A stretch of 64,000 nt of DNA from Methylococcaceae bacterium (lineage in GTDB: Bacteria; Pseudomonadota; Gammaproteobacteria; Methylococcales; Methylomonadaceae). Below, one piece after another: positions 1 through 10,021 of the stretch. The notes beneath the pieces are model-generated. The model saw only the letters and a list, made by a program, of their open reading frames with translations. It made no database searches and was not told the origin of the DNA. The number at the start of each line of letters is the position of its first letter. Positions within the stretch are counted from its first letter, which is position 1. Both the position numbers and the translations under genes were made by a program. The stretch covers positions 14,885 through 78,884 of the forward strand of contig JAKIUK010000009.1 of the NCBI GenBank assembly GCA_021647585.1. The letters are read 5' to 3'.

Positions 1-1401
1 TGCGTAACGTTTAAATCCTTCTATCCCATGATCAGGGCATTTGTTCAAACCATGCACTTGTAATGCATTAATGGCGGACTCAACAGCCGAGTGTTGCTTT
101 TTTGCCTGGACAAACTCTTCATCATATTCTCGTATTTTATCTGCACTGGATAATCGGCCCTTCTTCGGTAACACGACGTGTTTCAATTTTTCTTTCAGCT
201 GCTGCTGGTTTTCAACACTATGAAAACCTTTGTCAAAACTGCAGGCATTAAAACTTGGAAAGTTGAGTTGTGTAGCATTGACCATTTCCAGCGCTATTTT
301 GTCATCTGTTTCCTTTTGCATGACACGATGATGTAATATAAATCCGTGTGTGTCTTCCATAATACACATCCGTATTCCCAGTTCTACAGGCACACCGGCT
401 TTGCCTTTGCTGATCCATTCAGTATGCGGCTGAAACAGGGAAAAGACCTTTTCAGCATGCGGTATCTTTTCTCCCTCGATCACACGACGCTTGATTTGAT
501 CAATCTGGCGATCAGCATGTTGGCTGAAAATAGAAAGGTCAGACAATAGAACCTCTGGGATCTTATACGTGTTTTTTAATAATTCTACGCTGCGGCCTAC
601 TCGGTTCAAATAAAATTGTGCTAAATCAATATAGGCTTGATGTGCTTCACAAATTTTTGCTTCCTTTGCCCGTTTTTTGCTTTCGTCTTTGGAAGTAGAG
701 TGGCGAAGTTTTTGAATTTTCCGGTACTGTGCTTTAAATCGACCCAGGTTGCACTGATGTTGCCGCCATTCTGGTAATGCATAGTCTTTACTCCAGTAAA
801 CACAGTCTCGAATCAGTACCCGGATCGCATCATAAAGCAGATTAATGTCGGTTGGAAAGTGCACATCCGTTTTCAGTACAAACGAATCACATCGGCCTCG
901 GATCAAGTGGTGAATATCAATATCCAGCAATTGATACCCGGCTCGAATGACTTCCACATTAATACGAGTCATGATCTCGGGCGTAAACAACGCCAAGTTG
1001 TCCTTTAACGTTTGTAAACGATAATCCTTATCGGTTGAAAACAGTCCGTGCCCCAGCATCATTCGGAGTGTTCTATGCTGGTTGGCGAGCTCTTGAATAC
1101 GATCATAATCGGCACCTAAACCTAAGCGCAAGGTACCCAATACCAAAATACACCACTGATCCATACCTGGACGTCCTTTGTTGGCATCGACGGCAACAGA
1201 ACTGGCGGAGTCATTGGCCTCTTTGTGTGGAATGACCTCTTCTAGGATTTTGAACACTGCTTTTCTTAAGGGCGGGGTCGTATAAATATGCTGTAAGCCG
1301 AGTAAAATTACTGGAATGTCATCTCGAGATGTCACATCAATGATGATGTCGGCAATATCGGTTTGCCCGATTTGCATTTGTGGTGATTTGACGGTTCTCA
1401 T
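1..1401 (-). mobile_element. ISNCY-type transposase, 3' end cut by window edge
   Basis: An uninterrupted reading frame starts at ATG 1401 (MRTVKSPQMQIGQTD...) and runs 467 codons to base 1 without a stop, so the C-terminus lies outside the window. The protein resembles ISNCY-family (IS1202-like) transposases: an N-terminal segment with DANKGRPGMDQW and LGTLRLGLGADYDRIQEL, a central segment with RVIEGEKIPHAEKVFSLFQPH followed by TEWISKGK, then a DKGFHS motif that fits a catalytic Asp region. It would cut and join DNA to move its element. The downstream end and terminal repeats cannot be seen, so activity and exact borders are unknown. The right end of the element must lie between the start codon and the damaged brnT gene about 170 bases away. 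Family assignment is from recalled motif similarity. Confidence 0.8.
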
Positions 1402-1574
1402 GGGTTGGTTAGTAGTGAAGTTTTCGGAGATTTAATGAATATTCTGGTTTCAGCCTTATTCGACTTGAACAACAATCTATTAATATCAACAGCTTGTACA
1501 GTTTTTGGATTAATTCTGAATTTTATAGTGGTGAATCTTCAAATCAATATTTTACCATAAGTATTTGTATTACA

Positions 1575-1858
1575 ATGATAATATAGTTTCTCGGTCAGGC
1601 ACTAAGTAGCATCAAATAAAACATGGAGTTACCTTTGAAGAGGCGCAGTCTGTATTTTACGATGATTTCGCCATCCACTTCTTTGATGATGAAAATTCAG
1701 AACTAGAAGACAGGTTTCTTATACTAGGTCATAGTAACCAATCAAGGATATTACTTATCTGCCACAGTGAAAAAGAGTCAGGTGATCTCATTCGAATAAT
1801 TTCTGCACGTAAAGCAACAGCAAACGTGCGAAAGCTCTATAAAGGTGAAGCAGAATGA
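1575..1858 (+). pseudogene. brnT: brnT toxin pseudogene (RNase toxin, frameshifted)
   Basis: The reading frame from 1622 to the stop at 1856-1858 encodes HGVTFEEAQSVFYDD followed by a conserved EDRFLILG segment and the IRIISARKAT motif. These are hallmarks of BrnT, the ribonuclease toxin of the BrnT/BrnA type II system. The N-terminus is damaged. ATG 1575 is followed by an in-frame TAG. The segment QALSSIK (matching the usual ALSNIKKHGV stretch) is then in a different frame from HGVTF, with five bases where three would fit. The stop overlaps the brnA start (ATGA), the normal arrangement of an operon. A functional toxin is unlikely unless translation starts at an unrecognised codon. The nearby insertion sequence may have contributed to the decay. 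Confidence 0.75.
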
Positions 1859-2079
1859 AAAAAGAATATGATTTATCTAAAATGAAATCACGTAAAAACC
1901 CCTATGCATCTAAGCTTAAAAAGCCAGTAACAATGAGGCTTGGTGAGGATGTAATTAACTACTTTAAGGCCATGGCTGAGGATTCAGGTGTACCATACCA
2001 AAGCTTAATTAATTTGTATCTTCGTGATTGTATTTCACAGCATCGCAAAGTTGATATATCGTGGAATCAAAAGCCCTAA
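1855..2079 (+). CDS. brnA: BrnA-type antitoxin
   Basis: This 74-residue protein (MKKEYDLSKMKSRKNPYASK...) matches the BrnA / CopG-like antitoxin family. It has a basic N-terminus and a ribbon-helix-helix core containing VTMRLGEDVINYFKAMAE, ending in YQSLINLYLRDC. In the family, the protein binds the BrnT toxin and represses their shared promoter. Its ATG overlaps the TGA of the upstream toxin gene by four bases. Here the toxin is broken while the antitoxin is intact, so the protein may survive as an orphan regulator or as protection against related toxins. Length is normal for the family. Confidence 0.88.
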   Translation: MKKEYDLSKMKSRKNPYASKLKKPVTMRLGEDVINYFKAMAEDSGVPYQSLINLYLRDCISQHRKVDISWNQKP

Positions 2080-2497
2080 CAATTAGCTCAATATTGACAG
2101 GCGCAAAAGACGTGTCTGCAAGTTAGCAAGGCGTTTGATAAGGCGCTTAAATGCGTAATAAAACCTGATACGACTTTTACCCGTTTGATGATATCAACAT
2201 TACCTTTATTAGCATTTTCCTTAAAATACTGAGTAATGAATGGTCGAACTCTATGCATATTTTAAATGGCATGCACAGCCAGTCCAAGTGATACTCAGCC
2301 CACCTGCACCACATACCTTCCCTCTCAAAAAGGGAGTGCTGGTAGCTTCTGCTGAGGGCAATAAACTACCAGCTATATCTTATTGTCAGATTAAAAATGT
2401 AGGGTGCGTTTAACGCACCGAAGATACTTTTGTATAGTATCCATTCAAATGTGGCAAAGTAGAATTAGCCACTATTAGATAGACCAGAGCAACATCC
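2080..2497. other. Intergenic region between brnA and the giant gene
   Basis: No gene is supported here. It lies between the brnA stop and the convergent stop of the 2488-residue protein. The distal half (about 2380-2467) is a shortened copy of the miniature element also found at 45613-45762. The remaining bases show no clear terminator or RNA. Confidence 0.6.
2380..2467 (+). repeat. Shortened copy of the TTAATTCTAC miniature element
   Basis: The stretch contains TGTAGGGTGCGT, a GCACCGAAGATACTTTTGTA segment, then CATTCAAATGTGGCAAAGTA and GAATTA. This nearly matches the right part of the 150-base element at 45613-45762. The middle of that copy is missing here. The left end (ATTGTCAGATT) is degenerate. 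It also contains the small inverted repeat GGTGCGTTTAACGCACC. Confidence 0.75.
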
Positions 2498-5400
2498 TTA
2501 TAGCAAAGGCTGTTTAACAGGTTGAATGGTCCAAGCTGTTGGTAATCCACCTACTGCGTTCAATGTTCTAAGGACACCATCCATCTGATACATGGCGAGA
2601 AAACCATTGGACTTCCTGATCAAAATATCCGCTTTTCCGTCACCACCAAAATCGCCAACTTGTTCTATGCTCCAATCCAGAGGGAGGCCACCTATTGGGT
2701 GTAGTGTTCGGCTGGCACCATTCATCTGATACATGGCGAGAAATCCATTGGATTTACGGATTAATATGTCGGCTTTTCCATCGCCGCTGAAATCAGCAAC
2801 ACCTTTGACTTTCCAATCATTTGATAATCCTCCCACAGGAATCAGACTTCGAACTGCACCATTCATCTGATACATGGCAAGAAAACCATTGAGTTTACGG
2901 ATCAAGATATCCGCTTTACCATCACCACCAAAATCTCCAATTCCTTTTACAGTCCAGTCGCTGGAAAGTCCACCCACTGCCCTCAGGCTTCGAGTCGCAC
3001 CATTCATTTCATACATCGCTAGAAATCCATTGGTTTTCCGGATTAAAATATCAGCGTTTCCGTCACCGCCAAAATCACCAACGCCTTCCACCGTCCAGTC
3101 ATTGGAGAGCCCTCCCACTGCACTCAAGCTTCGAGTCGCCCCATTCATTTCATACATGGCTAGAAACCCATTGGTTTTCCGGATTAAAATATCAGCGTTC
3201 CCATCACCGCCAAAGTCACCTATACCATCAACTGTCCATTCATTAGGGAGCCCACCCACTGCACCTAAAGTTCGAGTCGCACCATTCATTTCATACATCG
3301 CTAGAAAACCATTGGTTTTCCGGATTAAAATATCAGCGTTTCCATCACCGCCAAAGTCATCATGTGTTGGATACTTTAGGAGGATTTCTGCCATTGATAG
3401 TGCACCAACAAGAGAACCTTTTGCTGGCGTGACAAGGTTTACGGTAAATCTTGTCCTTCCTTGAGCGATTGTATTTCCAATCAAAGATATTGTGCAGTAT
3501 TTGATACTACTGTCACCATCGGCCCAGTTTAACCATCCATTAATGTTATTGAGTGCAACATAATCCATACCGGCCAAGGCCGTATCATTAACGGTTTCAC
3601 ATTGCACTGAGCTTGTGCCTGTATTACCTCCTGTTCGAGTCACCGGTAGGGTAACAATACCATCAATTTTACTCGCTATATAAGAAGTCGCTATAAACCG
3701 TAGTTTACTGGGTATTGATGTCTTTAATGTAGGGTTTGTACCTGCCAGATATTCTTGTAGGTTACTAAACCCATCAACATCTGGATCAGCATTAGCATCA
3801 TCAACTAAAGGGTTGGTTCCCATACTCACTTCCCAGTTATCAGGTAAACCATCACCTTCCGAGTCTTTTTTAGTTGGGTCTGTTCCTAATTGAAATTCCT
3901 GTTGGTCTGATAAAGTATCCTGATCGGTGTCACCTGTATCACAGGCGTCGCCAATATTATCATTATCTGCGTCTGACTGTGCTGGGTTATTAATTAAAGG
4001 ACAGTTATCTGTCATATCAGGAATGGTATCAGCATCTGTATCACGAAGAATGCTAAACTGTTCGATGCTCATTGTTGCTGTCGTTGTTCCACAGTTTTTA
4101 ACACTGAGTGAAGGCCTTAGTTCTGCAGTCGCAAACCGTGTATTAACAAAACTTGCCTGAGACTGCCATGCTGCTCCTTGTCGTGTCAATAACTCAAATG
4201 CATCACCCTTTTTCTTCAATTGCCATTGAACGGGGACTGTACCAGGATCATTTAATAATGCTTGACCCTGCGTTAAAGTTTTAATACCACCCTCATTAGA
4301 ACGAACTTCAATCGTATATGCTGCACCACTATTAATCGCACAAATATCAACAAAAGTATCCGAAACAGGATTATTGACCTCTCGTAAACTGATACAGAAC
4401 TCGCCGGATCCAGTTATCTTGTTTTGTACTTCGACCGTAAATGAAGGTTGTTTAATTGCCACAAAAGCATCCAATGCGGCATTTTCACAGGATGCTGGTG
4501 CAATAGGTGCATCAATTGAAATATCCAATTGAGAGCCAAACTCGGTTACATTATTGTTTTTCAATGCATTGGTCGAGAAACGATCTAATGCCCATCGATC
4601 AGTATAAACAGCGTCGGCAAAATCATCTTGAAACAAATGATAAACACCAGAAGATGGACCTTGTGGTTTACTCTGTTGAATCGATCTATCAGTATTCGCC
4701 AAATATTCAATGCCGTCACTATAAGTATCTATATCAGAATCTAAACCGCCATCTGTAGGATCGCGAGGGTCCAGCCCCCAAGACTGTTCAACCTTATCAG
4801 GGATGAGGTCACCGTCATAGTCGAACCAATATTTTCTATCTCCAAATTTTGCAATACTGATTTTATCAGTTAATGATTGCAAATAAACATTATCCAACGT
4901 ATCAACACTTAAACCTAAGTCCCAATTAACAAAACGTGTTGCTAACAAATTTCCTGCTTCGTCCAGTTTAGCAAGGAAATTTCCACTGATACCTGATAAT
5001 GGTGCCCCCCAGGTTTGAGAAGAATTTCCGGAAATATAAATATCACCACTGGAATTTAAAGCTATATCTTTTATTACATCAGAGCCAGATCCACCTAGAA
5101 AGGTATTCCAGAGGAGAATACCATTTGTATCTAACTTCGCAACATAGCCGTCATTGCCATTTGCATCCGTGCCATCAGTATACGGTCGGATAGGACTTCC
5201 CCAGCCCAAATTTCCAGAGCTGGCAAGATATATAGCACTATGTCTATTATCAACTGCTATACGTGTATTTGTAAAACCTAACCTTGTATATCCATCAAAA
5301 AAAGTATTCCATAGCAGGGTACCTGTGTTATCCAATTTTGCAACAAAGGTGTTCGATAAGTTAGCTCCAATCCAAGCATATTTACTATTTGAAAAATATG

Positions 5401-8400
5401 GATTGATTGGATTCCCCCAACTGGCTGAAGTATTACCTGAAAAATAGATAGTGCCTAAACGATCAATCTGTATATCATATCCTGTTGATACATTGCTAAC
5501 CCCACCACCAAAAAAAGTATGCCATAATTCTTGACCGCTCTCACTCAATTTAGCAACAAAAACATCACTACCACCAGAATGTGGATTCAACGGTATACCC
5601 CAAGAGTTTTCCGAATCTCCAGTGATATATATGTCATTATTATTATCAATGGCAATACTTTCCCCACCCCCTCGTCCATTAAGAAAAGTATGCCAAAGCA
5701 TTCCACCGTTGGAATTAAGTTTCGCTACTAAAATATTACTTGGCAATAAATTATCATAAGCGTTCTCGGCTGGTTTATTATAGCCATTAATTGTTGACCC
5801 CCATCCTTGTTCAGCCGTACCAATAACAATAATATTGCCATTTTTATCAAAAATAATATCTTTAATATAATCATATCCAGATCCACCTAAAAATGTATGC
5901 CACAAAAGTGATCCTTGCTTATCATATTTAGCTATAAGCATATCTGAATTACCATTATGAGGTGACAACGGGGTGCCCCATGCTGAAAAGGCACTCCCTA
6001 CAATATAGGTATTACCAAATTCATCCGAAATACTTGCATTAGTTCTGCTACCAACCCCAAAGGAGCCAGATGACCCTACAGTTTCTAAAGGAGCATCAAA
6101 TAATTCAGATGCTTTTAAAAAATCTGCAGTTACAGATGTGGCACCATTAATTGTTACAGTACACGGCCCAGTCCCAGTACAACCACCACCTGACCAGCCC
6201 ATAAAAATTGAATCTGGATCGGGGATGACATTTAAGGTAATAAGTGAACCAGCAGTCAGGTTATAATCACATGACCCATGACAATTAATACCATTTGAGT
6301 TACCACTAACAATTCCACTACCAGAGCCACTAAAATTAATATTGACCGGGAGTTTATCAGAAACGGTAACTGTAATCGTTAATAAAGCTTGTCCACCGAA
6401 ATTATCGCTGGCTTGCACTGTGATGCTATGAATTCCGATATCGTTTATTGTAGGAAAAACAAACAATTGATTTCCTATTACATTGATAAATGATGGGCCA
6501 GAAATCTTTGAAATAAAAACAGTATCACCATCTGGGTCATTTACATCTATTGCTATAGCTGTCAATAGTCCTGAACCGACTGCCTGGTCAATTATTGGTA
6601 CAAATTGAGGTATAGAATTAGAAAACCTAAAACGATCATTAGGTGCCGGATCACTATTATCTCCTACAAGATCTCCATCACTGTCATATTGTTCATTAAT
6701 ATCATTTGGAAACGCATCATAGTAATCTGGAACTAAATCGCCATCAGAATCTATGTTTGCATTTCGATCATTTGGCATTAAATCTAATTTTAGGCCGGTA
6801 GTTGAATCGAGTTCAGACATACCAATATTCCAAAAATCTGGATAATTGTCTTGGTCCGAATCAACACTTGCAGCTTTATCATTTGGAAATGCATCTGCAA
6901 TATCATTCACGCCATCTCCATCACTATCAATAGGTGGAGCAATACTATTTAATTGACCAATTACGATATAATCACGTCCATTCGCCCCCCAAAGTTCAAA
7001 TGCAATCTTCTGGTTTCCAACTCTAGTTGGAGTAACAGCCAAATCCCATCCATAACTAGTTTTTGTATATGCTACGTTAAATGGTGCTTTATTAGTTTTA
7101 GTACTAAATGCAGTACTAAAACTTGAAAGTGGACTTCCAGAATAACTATAAAAATATTTTCTAAATCTACCAGAATTAGCTCTAAACCCATCATAACCAA
7201 ATTGCCCTATATCAGCTTTGAATAATTGCTGTGAATTTTGAATAATTGTAGCTTCATTTGGATTTAAAGAAGCTTCATTATTAGCTGGATAACTTAATTG
7301 TAGATAAGCAGTAGGTAAATCAGCATCTACTGATAAAAGCAAACGCCCATAATCAATAAGAAATGCTGTTCTATTGGGTTCAATTGTATGTTCTAGTAAA
7401 AGTCCATTTTTTAAAATAATAAGTTCTACTTTAAACATGGTAGTGTGTGGTCCAAGAAAAACTTCATAAATATTTCCATTACTAGAAATAGAAGCTGGTG
7501 GTTGACCTGGTATGGTATACCCACCAACTGCTCTACTAGAAGGGGGAGTATTAATCTGATAACCTCTCAATTCGAGATTAGCATTATAGGATAATTCAAA
7601 ATGTTTGATCCTATATATATTAGAAATCACTGGTCGTTTATTTCCAACCCAAAGTGAAATTGCTTTTGTGTTGTTAGCCCAATCAGTATCTCCTTTGTCC
7701 ATGGCACCAACTGGTTCGACTCGAAATGAAACAGATATTGAGTTACCATCCGTTATATTTTGTACTAAGTAACTTAAAACATTTCTTTGTGAAAATGTTA
7801 GGCTTACAATTCCCCCCGGTTTTACAATCCCAATATTTACAGATTTATTAGATAAAACACTGCCATTTTCATGCTGAACGGTCATAGTTACAGATGTTTC
7901 TTCAGGAAATAACCCTTTATTAGACACTGCAATTTCTGTTGGTGAAATGGTCTTACCATTAGTCACTCTACCTGAAAAATTAAGATTGGCAATGTTAATT
8001 GCTAGATCATGTCCATCAGTAGATGGAGGGGAAACTTTAACAAAATATTTTTTCTCTTTTGAATTTAAGAGACCATCATTAACTGAAAATCTAATTTCAT
8101 ATATCCCTTGTTTGTCTGGTCTTAAAGTAGCCGTATTATCTGCATTACTAGTTAATAATGCAGCACTACCATTTGGCGATATTAAAGTCCAATTATATAT
8201 TAATGGATCATTATCCAAATCGTAACTTTTACTTCCATCAAAGAAAACTTTTTCTCCAATAATTGCCTGTAATTTACCACCATTTAGTTTAGCAACTGGC
8301 TGTCTATTACTCGGTGTAATAGGAATTATTGATGGCACTACAATTTTATTAGCAATTTCATCCATTAAAATTTTGTTAGGTCTTATTAAACTTATCTGTA

Positions 8401-9964
8401 GAACTAATTCATTAGTTATTCTTGACGTTTCATTTAAAAATTCTTGTTTCGAAAAATTTAAGCTTAAACCAATCCTTTTAGCCCATTCATTTGGTGCAAA
8501 ATAATCGCTGTAGTCTGTTGTACTAAAAAGAGCATCATTCACTTGGTTCTCAAATATATTCATATTATGAAACATAAGAACAGTTTGTAAGAGTTTGATA
8601 TTTATTATCTTATCAAAATCACTTAACCTCATATTTCTAACTACACGATTTTCAGCTATCGGCAACATTTCATTCAAACAACTTAATAAATGGGCTGCAA
8701 GGATTATTGAACGATTTTGTTTAGTTAGGGTATCAATATAAGCTAAACCATTTAATATCTGTTTTCCAGACCAAATTACGACAGCACCTATAACAGCAGC
8801 TTGTGCTGCAGTAACAGCAACTGTTGATATACCATAATATGAAGAAAGTGCAGTTAATTTTGTAGCTATAACCCCACTATATATAGAGTTTAACACTCCC
8901 AATGTAAAATCAAATGTATCAGCCAAGTCTTTTAGATAAAGATCTTTTGCTAATTTGTTTAAATAAATATTAATAAAGTCGTATTGTCCACCGACCGTAC
9001 AATAAATTTGTCTTTGAACTTGCCAAGCATCTGAAAAAGCAGGATCAGTTTGAGTAGAATTATTTGCTAGACCTTCTAATGCATTACACATTCTAGGTAA
9101 ATTTAATGTAGCATATATAAAAGATAATGAAGCATATCTTTTTTTCTCTAATTCTATGTTAGCAAAATTAGATTGTAACGTTAGTAGATAGCTTATCGAA
9201 CTAAGAGTATTTTCACCAATAACACTTGCTTTTAGTGTAGATTCTAGATCAATTTTTTTTAATAAGTTTATAGTATCAATTGCTGTACTTAAATCACTTA
9301 GTGCTCCTATAGTCGAATTCCCCCTTGATAAAAGTACTGCATTATTCAATAACTCTCCTAAATTATTTCCTTTAGCCCCTGTGCTTTTTAATTGCTCTTC
9401 AATTGCAGATTTTAATTCATTAACTGTTTTCTTATTTTCAAGATTATATGCACTTCCTCCAAGAATTTTTCCTAGTATTTCAGAATATGTTTTAAATCTT
9501 TGATTATAGTCATTAAGACTGGTTATTTCATTAAAAAAATTTCCTGTTATTATATCAGGTATAACATTAGTTAATCGATAAGGGTCTAAAAATTCAGGGA
9601 TCTTCAATACTCCACCATGTTTAATGAAATTTAAATTAAAATCTAATTTTCCTAAAACAGGTCTGGTAATTATTTTATCTTGATATACTATTGATTTTTT
9701 TCTATCTAATAGTAGCCAAGAAATATTCTTAGCTTTATCTATATCATTTATTAAAAAATTTTTAAAGTCTATTGAGCTAAAATCAGTTTGATATTTATTA
9801 TTAACAACCGTCATTGGTATAAAATTATTGTCAATTAAATTTGTTGTTTTAACAATTAAACCATGTGATGTATTATCATAATTTAACAAATAAACATGAT
9901 CGAATGCATAAGAGTTTATTGATAGTAATAGCAAAGTACAATAGTATTTTATTTTATTCATCAT
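2498..9964 (-). CDS. Giant secreted multidomain protein with FG-GAP-like repeat tail (2488 aa)
   Basis: A signal peptide (residues 1-20) precedes a largely helical, very AT-rich N-terminal region of about 530 residues that I do not recognise. Then, in approximate order: a PKD-like domain (555-645), a CARDB-like domain (660-790), thrombospondin-type-3 calcium motifs (1010-1110, DSDGDG), a cadherin-like domain (1115-1205), an InlB-type divergent beta repeat (1205-1285), SBBP beta-propeller repeats with LLWHTFLGGSG motifs (1300-1710), more type-3 motifs, a lectin-like segment, a Calx-beta domain (2090-2195), and six 47-residue repeats of the form DFGGDGKADILIRK...NGFLAMYQMNG. The product is probably surface-bound or secreted, calcium-stabilised and adhesive or sugar-binding; no catalytic site is visible. 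It lies 57 bases downstream of a LuxR-type gene on the same strand. The tail is shared with the giant gene at 58459. Confidence 0.85.
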   Translation of the reverse strand: MMNKIKYYCTLLLLSINSYAFDHVYLLNYDNTSHGLIVKTTNLIDNNFIPMTVVNNKYQTDFSSIDFKNFLINDIDKAKNISWLLLDRKKSIVYQDKIITRPVLGKLDFNLNFIKHGGVLKIPEFLDPYRLTNVIPDIITGNFFNEITSLNDYNQRFKTYSEILGKILGGSAYNLENKKTVNELKSAIEEQLKSTGAKGNNLGELLNNAVLLSRGNSTIGALSDLSTAIDTINLLKKIDLESTLKASVIGENTLSSISYLLTLQSNFANIELEKKRYASLSFIYATLNLPRMCNALEGLANNSTQTDPAFSDAWQVQRQIYCTVGGQYDFINIYLNKLAKDLYLKDLADTFDFTLGVLNSIYSGVIATKLTALSSYYGISTVAVTAAQAAVIGAVVIWSGKQILNGLAYIDTLTKQNRSIILAAHLLSCLNEMLPIAENRVVRNMRLSDFDKIINIKLLQTVLMFHNMNIFENQVNDALFSTTDYSDYFAPNEWAKRIGLSLNFSKQEFLNETSRITNELVLQISLIRPNKILMDEIANKIVVPSIIPITPSNRQPVAKLNGGKLQAIIGEKVFFDGSKSYDLDNDPLIYNWTLISPNGSAALLTSNADNTATLRPDKQGIYEIRFSVNDGLLNSKEKKYFVKVSPPSTDGHDLAINIANLNFSGRVTNGKTISPTEIAVSNKGLFPEETSVTMTVQHENGSVLSNKSVNIGIVKPGGIVSLTFSQRNVLSYLVQNITDGNSISVSFRVEPVGAMDKGDTDWANNTKAISLWVGNKRPVISNIYRIKHFELSYNANLELRGYQINTPPSSRAVGGYTIPGQPPASISSNGNIYEVFLGPHTTMFKVELIILKNGLLLEHTIEPNRTAFLIDYGRLLLSVDADLPTAYLQLSYPANNEASLNPNEATIIQNSQQLFKADIGQFGYDGFRANSGRFRKYFYSYSGSPLSSFSTAFSTKTNKAPFNVAYTKTSYGWDLAVTPTRVGNQKIAFELWGANGRDYIVIGQLNSIAPPIDSDGDGVNDIADAFPNDKAASVDSDQDNYPDFWNIGMSELDSTTGLKLDLMPNDRNANIDSDGDLVPDYYDAFPNDINEQYDSDGDLVGDNSDPAPNDRFRFSNSIPQFVPIIDQAVGSGLLTAIAIDVNDPDGDTVFISKISGPSFINVIGNQLFVFPTINDIGIHSITVQASDNFGGQALLTITVTVSDKLPVNINFSGSGSGIVSGNSNGINCHGSCDYNLTAGSLITLNVIPDPDSIFMGWSGGGCTGTGPCTVTINGATSVTADFLKASELFDAPLETVGSSGSFGVGSRTNASISDEFGNTYIVGSAFSAWGTPLSPHNGNSDMLIAKYDKQGSLLWHTFLGGSGYDYIKDIIFDKNGNIIVIGTAEQGWGSTINGYNKPAENAYDNLLPSNILVAKLNSNGGMLWHTFLNGRGGGESIAIDNNNDIYITGDSENSWGIPLNPHSGGSDVFVAKLSESGQELWHTFFGGGVSNVSTGYDIQIDRLGTIYFSGNTSASWGNPINPYFSNSKYAWIGANLSNTFVAKLDNTGTLLWNTFFDGYTRLGFTNTRIAVDNRHSAIYLASSGNLGWGSPIRPYTDGTDANGNDGYVAKLDTNGILLWNTFLGGSGSDVIKDIALNSSGDIYISGNSSQTWGAPLSGISGNFLAKLDEAGNLLATRFVNWDLGLSVDTLDNVYLQSLTDKISIAKFGDRKYWFDYDGDLIPDKVEQSWGLDPRDPTDGGLDSDIDTYSDGIEYLANTDRSIQQSKPQGPSSGVYHLFQDDFADAVYTDRWALDRFSTNALKNNNVTEFGSQLDISIDAPIAPASCENAALDAFVAIKQPSFTVEVQNKITGSGEFCISLREVNNPVSDTFVDICAINSGAAYTIEVRSNEGGIKTLTQGQALLNDPGTVPVQWQLKKKGDAFELLTRQGAAWQSQASFVNTRFATAELRPSLSVKNCGTTTATMSIEQFSILRDTDADTIPDMTDNCPLINNPAQSDADNDNIGDACDTGDTDQDTLSDQQEFQLGTDPTKKDSEGDGLPDNWEVSMGTNPLVDDANADPDVDGFSNLQEYLAGTNPTLKTSIPSKLRFIATSYIASKIDGIVTLPVTRTGGNTGTSSVQCETVNDTALAGMDYVALNNINGWLNWADGDSSIKYCTISLIGNTIAQGRTRFTVNLVTPAKGSLVGALSMAEILLKYPTHDDFGGDGNADILIRKTNGFLAMYEMNGATRTLGAVGGLPNEWTVDGIGDFGGDGNADILIRKTNGFLAMYEMNGATRSLSAVGGLSNDWTVEGVGDFGGDGNADILIRKTNGFLAMYEMNGATRSLRAVGGLSSDWTVKGIGDFGGDGKADILIRKLNGFLAMYQMNGAVRSLIPVGGLSNDWKVKGVADFSGDGKADILIRKSNGFLAMYQMNGASRTLHPIGGLPLDWSIEQVGDFGGDGKADILIRKSNGFLAMYQMDGVLRTLNAVGGLPTAWTIQPVKQPLL
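2504..3370 (-). repeat. Six tandem 141-base repeats encoding 47-residue FG-GAP-like units
   Basis: Six consecutive in-frame units encode DF(G/S)GDG(N/K)ADILIRK, then NGFLAMY(E/Q)MNGA and a VGGLP...W ending. Three consecutive units near the start of the array share the most sequence (FLAMYEMNGATR), suggesting recent duplication. The D-x-x-G-D-G-x-A-D motif resembles FG-GAP/VCBS calcium-binding loops. The same six-unit array ends the protein at 58459. Confidence 0.9.
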
Positions 9965-10021
9965 GTTCTCTTTTTGTGATTTTTATCTTTATTAATATTT
10001 AATCTATTTTGAATACCACTA

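Noticed and set aside
2504..3370. Regularly spaced repeats as a CRISPR array
   Set aside because: The 141-base units are contiguous coding repeats within one protein frame, with no unique spacers of uniform length and no cas genes nearby.
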